From positions 1 to 64,000 of the forward strand of contig FN648414.1 in the NCBI GenBank assembly GCA_000310025.1: 64,000 bases of DNA, read 5' to 3'. The notes under the pieces were generated by a model. The model was not told where the DNA came from. It did no database searches and saw only the letters and a program-made list of their open reading frames with translations. Shown in pieces: positions 1 to 11,800 of the stretch; within the stretch, counting starts at the first letter, position 1, and each line of letters begins with the position of its first letter. Made by a program: the position numbers and the translations under genes. This DNA is from Ectocarpus siliculosus (lineage: Eukaryota > Sar > Phaeophyceae > Ectocarpales > Ectocarpaceae).

Positions 1-3000
1 TGGAGTGGGGGGGGGGGGGTACGGAGGTCTAATGAAGAGCCGGAGATTGGGGGCCATCAAGGCGTCGTCACCACCGACGATGGTTTGCACACCATAACGT
101 TGGTGCGCGTTATTCAACGCAGCGACAAACAAACTAACCCTCGGAACCAAAAGCTCCCGAAAAAAATGATGTCCAGGAGCACAGACACACACATCCACAT
201 CCACATCCACCACAAAAGCAACAACACCACCAAAAACAACAACACCACCACCACCACCACCACCACCACCACAACAACATTTGATAGCTTATACTTTCAT
301 CCGAAGACGAGACCGCGAGGAGAGAATAGGATGCATACGAAGCTTTGCACAATAGCCTGCTGTATGCAAATGAAACTTACCCTAGACAGGACACATCCTC
401 GGGAAACGACAGCAGGAAGGGCGCGTCCCGGTCGTTCCCTCGCAGGCGGCTGAGGGCCGACACCTCCTGCGCCCACTGCGGCAGGGGATTGATCGCTCGC
501 GGCCCCTCCGGGGAGGATACGTGCCGTCCCCCGTCGAACACGCGGTTGACGACTAGGGCGTGCCGCTGCCCCGGGACACACTCGTGGGCCGTGATTTCGT
601 AGCCGCCCTGGGTGAACGGCAAAATCTGGCGCGCGGTTTGAAAATCCGGGCACGGAATAAGCCGATAGGGCGGGGGGGGGGCGGGGGGCGGGGGCGGGAG
701 GCATGTGCAAACGTTGAGCGTGGGATGAATCAGGGTCGATGGTGAGAAGTACGACGGCAGTCTTGTGGCTGTGTCTTTTGCATGTCGTCTACAACGCATA
801 GTTTCGTAAAACCACGTGTACACGGCAAAAATCTGACGCATGATATTGATTTCCGAGCTATTTATTTAGTAAGATGGAGGGAGGGCAGGCGGGCAGGAAC
901 GTGCATACATTGAGCGTGGCATGAACCAAGGTCGTTGGTGGGAAATGCGGCAGTCGTGTGGCATGTCTTTTTTTGCGTATCGTCTTCGCATAGTTTCTTC
1001 AAAGCACACGTGCGAGGAGGTCTTTTCTCAGTGCAACTAATGACGCTGGGGTGTGTTCCCACGGGCGTTTGTCTATTAGTGCCTTTCCGACAAAAAAAAC
1101 AGACAGCACAGACGATGGGTTTGCTCAGTAAGACAAGTCCATTCCGCACACAGCTACATGACTCGGGCACGATGCGGCAAAGCTGGCAACGGTATTCTAC
1201 CGTATGGGAGAACCACAATCCTTAACACTGAAAATGGTTTAGAACCAAATCAGGTATGGGCTCAGGTCATGCCCTTGAAAAATCAGCGCACGTTGCTCTA
1301 TATCAGGTTTTCTAAGAAAGCGAACGGACTGGATAAAGCATAGAATCGGCAAAGTTGGGTTTGGGGCTAGGGTTGCGGTCTGCGTGCCCCCTTTCTGGCC
1401 TTTCTTCGTAACAAGCCTACTTTCTTTGCGGAGGCAGTCCCTCTATCCCCCCCCCCCTCCCTAAGGTAGTTCCACAGTGATTCCAAATGTCTCTGGAAGT
1501 GAAAGCACCAGAAAATAAATTAAGTCATACGCAGCTGTCATCCGTACGCAAGGAAGTAAGCACAAGATGCCGAACACCCTTAGCAGGATGCAGCGCACCC
1601 TTCATGCGACTCGTCGAATACCTCACGGCGCTTCACGCTTGGTGATGTGAGAGCCTGGTCCGGTGAGAACCCGGCGTGCTCCGTCCCGGCTTTGTAGGGA
1701 TGCGAGGTCAATGGTCTAACGACTACGGCATGCACGACTATTAGTACACCCCCCCCCTCCCTCCACCTATTTCACCTGTGCCGAGTCGGGGAGAATGCGG
1801 AGGAATGGCTGTCCGCTGACGGGTGACACAACGATCACCATCTCGTCCACGCCGATGTCGAACATCACCGCCAACTCGGCTGGGGACGCGCGCGGGGTTG
1901 GGGATGTATGTCACTGGTCTGTAACTGGTCTTTAATTAATGCCATTCTTGACTAGCCACGGAAGTTAAACCGTTTTATCAGGCCACGCATCATCATTTTC
2001 TAGACGAAGGCGGCAGTTTTCCCACTGCTTATAGGGGGCGGGGGGGTTGAGAATTCGTATTTCAAACTTGTTGGTGAACGGTGGTACAGGGCAAGCATGC
2101 AAAGACACCACGACAGACAACTAACACCCCCCCTCTTCTAAAAACGATGACTGAAACGGCCCCCCGATTGAAAAGAGGGGTCAAAAAGCAAAACCAAGTA
2201 CTTGCAAAAAAATCTTGGCAACGCATGTCCAACGCCGCCAATAGACGCGTCGACCACTAACAAATCATTGCGAAGACATCGAGCATCAACAACCACCGCA
2301 CGGCAGCGGCGGCGGCAGGGGGGGGAGGGCACTAGTTGTCATATACTGTACGTGTATGATACGCCGGTGATACTGGTCGCATCTTCTCTGTAAAGCCAGA
2401 CAACATTAAAAAAACGGGGAGAAACGAACGAAAATAACATCAAGAACAAATGCGAGACCAAATCCACTATAGCCAATATTGGAAACACACAACCGAACCT
2501 TTGACGTCCGCCACCAACGACTCCTTCGGAACCAACACCGCGACCCTCCTCGGCTTGCGTCCCTCCACGCCCGGTCCCCCCAGCAGCATCGCCGCGCTGA
2601 GGTTTCCGACGCCTTTCCCGTCGTCTCCTGCTGCTGCCTTGGCTGCCGTTGGCGCAGCAGAGGGGTTCAGGAGCGGCGCGAAGTCCAGGATTACCTGGAG
2701 GCGCTGTCCGTCCAGGAGCTCGACGGGCATCACGTTGAACTCGTCGAACTTCCGCGATAACTATACATCGATCGCCGACAAAATGCGGAGCGGGGAGTGG
2801 GGGTATGGACCATGTGCACGGCTCGTGCGCGCAACCGTCGGGAGGTTTTGAGGAGCATATCCGACGGTTTGTCGACGTCAATGCCACAACAGCAGCAGTA
2901 ACAGCAGCAGCAGCAACACCAACAGCAGCAACAGCAACAGCAACACGACAACAACAGTAATATGCACAAGAACAACAACAGCACCACCACCACCACCAAC

Positions 3001-4493
3001 AACAACAAACACCAACAAACACAAGGAGAAAAATGAACTACTTAAGCCTTCTTCATACCTTGCCGCACTGCTGGCATTCGAGCGTGCTCTTGAACTGGCC
3101 GTACAGACTCTCCACGAGGACGCTCTTGTCCCTCATACCGAACATCTCCCACGACTCTGCTGCGATGATCGAATCAGGCCTCCCGCACTCTCCATCCTAA
3201 ACACAAAAAAGAAAAACGACTTCATGTTAGAATAATGTATCACGACGGAAGATTCACTTCTTCGCCTTTATGGCAGAGTTGGGAACATAGTGCACCGAGT
3301 AGAACCAGAAACATTTACCCATTATTAGGGTTTTAAGATTACCGCAACGACGAAGAAAACACCCTGATCTTCCGGACCCGTCGCGGCGTGCCCCCCGCCC
3401 CGTCTTGCAATATCGTGTCCGTAAAATCCTTGTGCGAGTAAGGAAGCAACAAGACCGGTGGCAAGGGGTAGACGAAAAACGACCCCCACGACCCGGCTGT
3501 GACAACCGAACCAATCCACAAAATCAGTCAACAAGTTTTACCTCACTGCGGCGTGATACAGGGCTTCTGGATGACGCCCTGTTGGAGCAAAAAAGGCTCA
3601 ACATTTTGTGTGTGTGTGTGTCGTTTTGAGAAGACCACCACTAAACACGAAATCGAGCCCTCTACGCGAAGTGGCCTGCGCATGCGTCTACCCCAGCCAT
3701 GCAAGGAACACCTGGTAACGCATACTCTTGACGAAGAAAAGGCGATGATGTTGTTGTGGAAAAGAGGAAAAATAGGTCCGCGACAAACGTTGCGGAGATG
3801 CACGACCCTCCGGAGGTGGGCCGTTGGCTTTGAGATTCATATCGTCCCAGTTAGTTAGAAGACGTCCCGGAGAGATGATTCGGCTGAGGCGGCATGTGTG
3901 GATACCACCACATTTGGTGGATGACTACTTGCTGCTGCAGTCGAAATTTGGGGCCATCGGTAAGAGCAGATTTTTATGCTCCCGTGCAGGACTGGTGTAA
4001 CCTCTTCCATGTCATGATTCCTCAACAGATCGTCTCTAGACGAAGAAATCTCCGGTCCACCATCTCACCGGGAGCGTGAGGTAGGGCTTCTTGAGCACCC
4101 TGTTGAGGTCCTCGTGCAGCCCGTCCAGGAGGAAGGACAGGACCTCTTGCGAGTCCTGCTGCGAGTAGCCGTTGAACTGCGGGGCGAACTTCGCGATTGC
4201 GCTCTTGAGGCCCGAGGGGGACACCGAGCTCCCGCTGCCGAACCACAGCTCCTGCCGAGGACCAGGAAACACGCCCTCCCGTCAGTTGGACCGCTACAAT
4301 GCACTCAGCAGAGACCGGAACGGAACTTTTTGGGTGGGAAGACAACAACAATCCCCTTCGACTGTGGTTGTATCTCCAACGGGTAGTCTCTCGTTGATGT
4401 AGTCTTTCTTGGATTGTATGCATTTCTAAAAACGACGACCACAGATTCGGCCGCATTTGTTGCGGTTGGTGATACAGTACGAGCGAGCGAGCG

Positions 4494-4535
<42 letters not shown>

Positions 4536-5436
4536 GCATCACGCTGGTCAATCGTTCGTCTCACCTTGAGCACTTGTTCGTAGGCCTGGACAAGTCGCCC
4601 GCCCGTCCCTGACGAAAAGGAAGAAAAAAAAAGAAGGAACAAAAAATGCGAAGAAAAACAAACATGGTGATGATCTCTAACAAGGGTGTAGAGAGGAAAA
4701 GCTGTGTTGTACCAGGAGTTTGGGTACACAGCATGTTTTCTACACGAAGATAAGCCATGACCGACAGCAGAACACGTTGCATATGCAATACATATAGGGT
4801 CAGCATGTGCACTGGAACAGAAAAACAAAAACGGGGACGGGAGCACGCGCATTCGCACCCAACCAAATCTGTTGGCCCGACCGGTGTGAAATAATTTCCT
4901 TCCGATCCATAAGATCGTGGTACTTGCGCAAGGCGGAGGGGGGTGCAACACCGTGAAACACCAAAAGAGCCACGGTACAAGCTACGGAGCGAGCCCGCGA
5001 ATCGAAATCGTCTTGAAGCTGTTGTTTGCTCAAGACGTGTCGCGAAACCGAAACACAAAGCGCGTGGCCTGGTTACCGGTTACCACGAAGGAAAATACGG
5101 TTTTGTTCCATCTCCGACCAACCACTTTTATCGGAACACCTCACAAAAGAAAGAACCGAGACACAGGAGAGCGACCCATGACTTCTCACCGAGTGGGTTG
5201 GTTAGGTTCAGGTCTTCCTGGAAGGCGTTGCTGAGGACGTGTCTCGTGAGAGGCTGGACGTGGCTGAGGCACTGCACGGCCGAGTTGAGGAAGCACGTGT
5301 TTCCCAGGTTGTCCAGGCCCGCCTTTCCTCTAGGCTCCCACGGGTATCCACAGACGAACAAACAACAAACAAGAGCACTTAACATTGTTTTCATCGTGGA
5401 CGTTTTTTTTCTAGATGACAGCGGCGCTCTTGTTTG

Positions 5437-5480
<44 letters not shown>

Positions 5481-8400
5481 CTTTCTCTGCCTCTCTCTCT
5501 CGTATTCTCCTGCAAAACAAAACAATACAAAAAAATACAACGTGACAACAAACTTGAACACCCCACACAAAGGGTTCACAAGTTGCTCAGTTCCGCTTTC
5601 ATCCGTCTAGACACCAACAACAGCGGGGTGTAAGAGAGCGCCCAAACCCGCTTTTCGGTGTGAGAATGAGAACCGTTTCTTCGTGAGCTTCCTACATACA
5701 GCTCAGACCTGGCACTACGGTTGCACACAACACCAAAACGGGAGCCTCGCGAAAAAAACGTGGGCGTTTGATGCTCAAGACTTGTCAAAAACGAGCGTCC
5801 TTTGGAAGGTATGGGCCACGAAATAGCTATTCTGTCCGACGGCGGATGGTAACGCCTTCACAAAAAACGCAAAGACCGTCCGGTACGAAGATCTTGCGAG
5901 CGACGGTATATATGCCGGAGGAAAAAAAAATAAAAACAAACCTTTGACAAAGAGCGGAGCAGTTGTTGTCGCGCGCAGCAACTACTTCCATCGGCACGTA
6001 GGCAAGTACGTCATTGGTCTCTCGGACACGCTCTCCATCGAACAACAACAAGCAGACCGCATGTTCTTCCACATCATAACCGTCATCTGATTCGAACACG
6101 ATTCGATCCACTATACCCCTTCACCTCTTGGCCAGCGACAGCCCGGCTCCCGAACCCTTCCCGCCGCAGAACTTCTTGTGAAACCTCCAGTGGGCCTTCT
6201 GGCAGGCCGGGGAGCAGTAAGACACCCTGTGCTGCGTCTGCATCGGGGACGAGTAAACATTTGTTGATGGACAAGTTAGTTGATTGGTTGATCGATCGAA
6301 TGGTGTACCGTGTCAAGGATTATTGCTTGACTGCTGTGCCAACGTGGGTTTGGGATATGTTTTCTGCATCGCTAGGGTTGTCAGGGTTGTGTAGGTGCTG
6401 CGTAGAGGCAATAGACGATTATTTAGTGCCAAGACAACCGCCATCACCACAAGCACCACAACAACAACATATTTTCTTCAATAGTGTCGTTGCAGCCCAG
6501 CAATTGCCACACCCCGTGTCTGTGCGGTCTTTTGCGCTGATTTCTGCTACCTCTCTCGTCTACAGGCCCTTCGGACAGCAGGAATCGCCGACGAAAAAAG
6601 AGATTTTGGACGGAATAAGGAATAAGCCACCCAAGCACCTACTTCTGTTGCCCCAACCAAGCACTAAGCGAACGGTGGACATAGCTAAAACAAAGTGCAC
6701 AACCAAGAGAAACGGCCAAACCACCAAGAGAGAATGAGGAAAGAAGAGAGAGACCGGGGGGGGAGACAGAGAGAGAGAGGCAAGAGCGAGAGAGAGACAG
6801 AGAGAGGAGAGAGAGGCAAGAGATAGACGAGGGGTGGGGAGAGAAAGAAAGAGAGAGAGAGAGAGACGTAGAAGGCAAAAAGAGGCCGAAAACTGTTCGG
6901 GAAGTTCAATCCAACTGATGAGATTAGTGCGAGACAACAGTCATCCTAAACCGGAAGAGACGTTTCCAGTTAACGCGAGCCCTGCCTCACCTTGGAGCAA
7001 GAGGTGCACTTCTTGTTGGAGGGGGCTCCGCACGCCGCGCAGGGGTACCACGCATCTTCATTCTTCTTTGTCTTCTTGTCTGCACTACCGTCCCCCTTCC
7101 CCTCCCCTCTGCCGCCCGCCCGGTCCACCTGCACGCCACCACCGGTACTGCTGCCGTCGTCGCCGCCGTCCTGTGCCCCTTCTGCTACCGCTGCTGGTGG
7201 TGCCGGTGGTGCTTCTTCCGTCGGTGCTGGCGGAGGCTCCGTCGATTCTCCCCCTACCCCATTCCCTACCCCCTTTCCGTCTACGGAACCCCCGGTGTCT
7301 TCTTTGCTATCAGCTGCTGCTGCTGCTGCTGCTGCTGCCACAAGAGGGCTCTTTTCGACGGGACTACCGTTGGCGATAGGACCGTTGGAGATAGGATCGC
7401 CGTTGGCCGTAGGTTTGTCGTTGGCCAAATCCTCGTTGGAAGGGGCGTCGTTATCACCAACAACGCTACTGCTGCACACAGTGGCTGATCTTAGGACCGG
7501 ATCTAGTCGTGAAAACTCCTGGAAGTGAGTCGGAATTCAACAGGGGAGGACATGGAAAGGGGCAAGGGGAGCGTGCGCGGGGGGGGGGTGAGATGGAAAA
7601 ACACGAAACACAACGACAGTAACGCTTCTTCGATCAATGATGACCATGTCTTTGTAGGGGCCCTCGTCCAGAATGCAAGTGGGCGAGAGAGATCTTCGGG
7701 GTAACGGGGATGGGATTGGCGGGATACCCAGATACCGCTAATCTTTGGATGACTACTGTAAGCATCAAACAACGCGTGACTGCCGACGGCAATCCAAGTA
7801 CACAGCAGTGGGCGCATCACACCCAACAACAAGCGCCAACAATACCAACACCGTATGAAAGCCAACCATCAGCACTACTCCCAAAACAAAACAAATACTA
7901 CGGTAAACTATCACGCCCACAGCTCGAACTCAACGGTGTCCATGTAGTATTATACTACAAACACCCCCCGACGAAGCGGGTTCGAGCGTCGTACGTATCC
8001 CCGCGCTATGCCAGAATAAAGAAACGCCGTCGCTAATCTCACCGGGAAGAGCTGAGGCTCGAACACGACACGCCCGGAGTCGCTATCTCGGATCGGCACC
8101 AGCGCTCTTGGCAACGCGGGCCCCCCACCATACCTGCATCGCACCGCATTGCGTTGTTGGGTCGGATTGAGAAACCGTACGCGGGGGTGGAGCAGCCGGG
8201 AGGATCCACTTGCAACTTGTTTGAGTTCTATGTATATGGCCACTGACTTGACAGCTCGACTCTTACGAGAATGAGTCATTGTGTAGGGAAATAGTTACAA
8301 GGGGGTGAGACTGTTTTATTCGCTTGCACAAGTCGTTTGGCCATGGACAATGCACCACACACGACACGGGGCCACGTCGATCCTAGTCCCATTGTAATAG

Positions 8401-8778
8401 AGATACTGCCAACGCTCGGACGCCTTCTGCCCTACTTTTCTGTCATAGGTTAGGGGGGAGGTTTGGAATGGTGGTGGATCAAGTATGCGGTATGCGGGCA
8501 TGCGTTTGTGTGAAGGCGCAGCGAGCATTGAAAACGGAAATATGCTATTTCTGACTCTGGCATGGCAGCGAAACCGACACCTCTGTCACACAGGAACAGC
8601 ACGACCAGCAATTAACAACTTTGAAACGCCAGCTTGGTGTACCTTGGTACCACGTACGCAGTGGACGAAAAAAGAGGGCAACCCGATCGCAGTAAAGAGA
8701 CACGACAAAATTTCGAGGACGACAAACGACGTGCACGTGCACCGCACGACACGAGAGAGATGTGACGCACACAGGAAG

Positions 8779-8825
<47 letters not shown>

Positions 8826-11800
8826 CGACGACGACCAGACAGGCACGTGAAATCGAGACACTTATAGAAACAGAGAAAAAAAAAGGTGGACAACCAATAA
8901 CAGGCACGCCGAACAAACAACTCACCACGCGTGCAGAGCAATCCAGGCCTCCTGCGGAACGAGGACAAAGTGGTACCCCCGAACAAGACGCAACCGGAGG
9001 CGTCGCCCCGTCCCGGGGATGGTTCCCGGTGTCCCCGCATCCAAGACCAGCTCCGAGTTATCGATCGGGCCAGGGTGTGCTGCGGGGGGTTCGACTCGTT
9101 GCGGAGCTGCTGGTTGGTTGGATGCGTCAGGACACGAGAAGCAAAGTTTCGGCCGTCAGCCATGTTGGGAAAAACACGGGAAGATTTGATGTATCAGAGG
9201 TTTTATCCTGATGATGCGTCGCTATGCTGGAGCAAGGCGCGTGGGCGATCGATTGTGCACACGCCGAGACTAGCGACACCGGCACCAGCACGAGCACCGG
9301 CACAGTGAACACACGAAAAAAAAACTATCAGAACCGACAGCCAAGTTCCCGCCACCGGCTGAAAATTACCAGCAGGCAAACCGCTAACATTATTCTCGAC
9401 ACCGTGAACATTATTCCCGGGACCAGCGTCACCAACCAGCCCAAACCAACCCCACACTACCACTACCAACCCCAACCACGCCCCCCCCCCCCCCCCCCCG
9501 CTGCACGCAAGGTTGAATGTCCCAGACTGCTGATTGATCCTTGTGAAACGCAGTAGCCTGATCCGGCGAAAACCCGGCATATCGCTCCGTCCCGGTATTG
9601 CAGGGATGCGAGGTCAATCGTCAAACGGCTACGGCATGCGGTTACATGGGTACACCCCGCCCCAACCAATTCAACGCGCGGAGCCGCGGCTCACAGCTAC
9701 CTGTCTTTTGATGGCCGTTTGTTCCCGCCTCGCCGTCTTTCTCCACCGGCCCCTCGCCACCGTCGCCGTCTCCCATGGCGGCACCAGAGCCCGCAGACGC
9801 AGGGTGGGGCACGATATTAGCATCACCCCCTACCTCCTCGGTGTTTTCGTCTTCTCCCGCCGCCGTCGCTTGTAGCCCCCCGCCATCCCCGTTCTCTTCC
9901 GTTACTGTCGCCGTTCCTCCGCGGGGCGGTGCTTCTTCCTCTTCTACCGGTGACGAGTCAAGGTCAGCCGCCGGGCCAGCACCGGTGCCTTCGGCGAGGG
10001 TGCCGTCCGGGTCTGGCCCCGCTGCCGCCGCCGCCGCCGCCGTCGCCGCCGCCTCCGCATCGGGGTCTGCCGTTGCCTGGTCGGCATCGGCGTCTGCTGT
10101 TGGTTGGGCGGCACCTGTTGTCTCGGTGTTGGCAGCACGAGGAGCGGGAGCGGGGAGACCGGTTGTACCAGCGGTAGCACTGGAACTGGCAACACCAGCC
10201 TTACTACCCGAAGCGTCTGCAGCATCAGTCGCACCAGCAGCATCAGCAGCGGCGTCATCAGCGGAACCAGCAGCGACAGCGCCACCAGAACCAGCAGCTG
10301 CACCATCAGCAGTATCAGCAGCGACTCCATCAGCAGAACTATCAGCGGCAGCATCACCGGCAGCATCAGCGACACCAATACCACAACCAGCAGGGGCAGC
10401 ATCGTCTGCAGCAGAAGCAGCAGCAGCAGCAGCGCCACCTGCAGGGTTCTCTACAGTGCCGCTGCGAGCTTCGCCCACGGCATGCGCGTGCTCGTCGCAC
10501 CCCGTGTAAAGCTGCCACCTTTGCCACCACTTCTTGTCCAAGACCGCCCAGATGTTACCCTCGCAATCCTGCGTTTTTCGGTCCGCACAAAGAAGAGAAC
10601 GACCACACACGACAGCACAAGCGAGCGGGAGAGAGAGAGGGGGGGGGGGGGGGGGGGGGAAAGGGGAAAAAAAAAAGGGGAAATTTACCCCAAAAAAAAA
10701 AGGGGGGGCAAACACCAAGTAAAACTTTTGGAAACCTCTGGGCNNNNNNNNNNNNNNNNNNNNNNNNGCGGGGGGGGGGGGGGGGGGGAACAGGGAGAAA
10801 GAGAGAGGGAGAGTTAACTCAGAACAAGATAGGCGGCACAACAACGAGTTATAGCTCTTGATACTCTCTGTGCTGGGCCATCGTTGTTTGCCGGGCTGTT
10901 TAATGCAGTTGATCCTAGCAGTGCTGTCATCGGCCGCAGCACGAACATAAACGACGAAAGGGGAAAAAGCGCAAGCAACGCCGTCTACAGAAACAGTGGT
11001 AGCACTGCCAGGAGCAGCACACCTTCTTCTCCTTTTCCTGCGCCACCAGCCAGCGAATAAGCTGCGCCTGAGCCTCCGGCGGCGGGGCTTCGCCAATCTC
11101 AAACCCAACCCCGGCGCCAGCCTCCGGCACCGCCGCCACGGTTTGTGCATCTCCCCCTTGCTTATCACTGCCGTCTCCTTTATCCGCGTCTTCTCCTTGT
11201 GCTCCGATGCAAGCATCCCCGTCACCAGCTGCATCACCGGCCTCCAACGTGCTCGCAACATCGGCCGCATCCACCTCACTCCCACCGTCAGGCCCATAGC
11301 ACCGCCGGACGGCGGGACCCCCGAGAGCGGGTAGAGGAGCTGGGTACGTATCGCTCTCTTCCTCCCTCTCAGCAGCAGTGCCGTTCTTCCCCATCCCCGG
11401 GTTGCCGCTGCCCGGTGAACCCCCAGGCCACGGACGCGGCCGGCGCCTCCTCGGGGTTTCCACCCTCGCGGTCACCACCCCGTCTTCGGCGCTGCTATCG
11501 CCGCCGCAGGAGCTGCCGCCGCTGGAAGTACCGCCAGCCCCCCCGCTCTTATCAATACCATCACCCCCACCGCCGGATCCTGCTTCCGTTGGGAGCCAGC
11601 TCCTGCGCGAGTCTTCGCTTGTGCCGCCGAAGGTCAGCTCTGCCCCCGCCCGAGCTTCCAGGCGAGCTTCCAGCCTAACCGGGTTCCCGCCCCCGCCGGT
11701 CCTCGCCGCGGCTGCGCCAGCAGCGCCTCTTACCCTCCTTCCTGCCGCCGCCGCCGCCGCCCCCGCCCCCGCCGCCCCCGCCGCCCCCGCCGTCGCCGCT

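Larger units (their letters stand above)
8043..11100 (-). other. DUSP domain spread over exons and interrupted by an Ala-rich insert
   Basis: The DUSP fold starts at the end of exon 12030-11023 (helix near [11 protein letters not shown]). It continues in exon 10568-9701 with [20 protein letters not shown], then in 9079-8931 with [15 protein letters not shown], and ends in 8133-8043 with [10 protein letters not shown]. Phases agree at all three joins. Between the LYTG and PGPIDN blocks, which most DUSP domains separate by only a few residues, exon 10568-9701 encodes more than 250 residues rich in Ala, Asp and Gly. The first intron contains a short assembly gap. Confidence 0.8.

Noticed and set aside
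134-352. Minus-strand frame with a poly-Trp/Cys run
   Set aside because: It is the (CAC)n microsatellite read on the other strand; no family signal.
2339-3022. 227-codon minus frame rich in Cys/Val/Ala
   Set aside because: It spans a CAA/CAG tract and shadows the true protease exon 2760-2499 in another frame.
5827-6111. Minus frame in the intron between MYND and Cys-box exons, first considered as an exon
   Set aside because: The MYND exon (ending after two codon bases) joins in phase directly to 5,329; including this frame would break phase and it has no USP motif.
9775-10509. 244-codon plus frame, Ala/Pro-rich
   Set aside because: Antisense shadow of the Ala-rich protease exon 10568-9701; GC-rich triplets keep several frames open.
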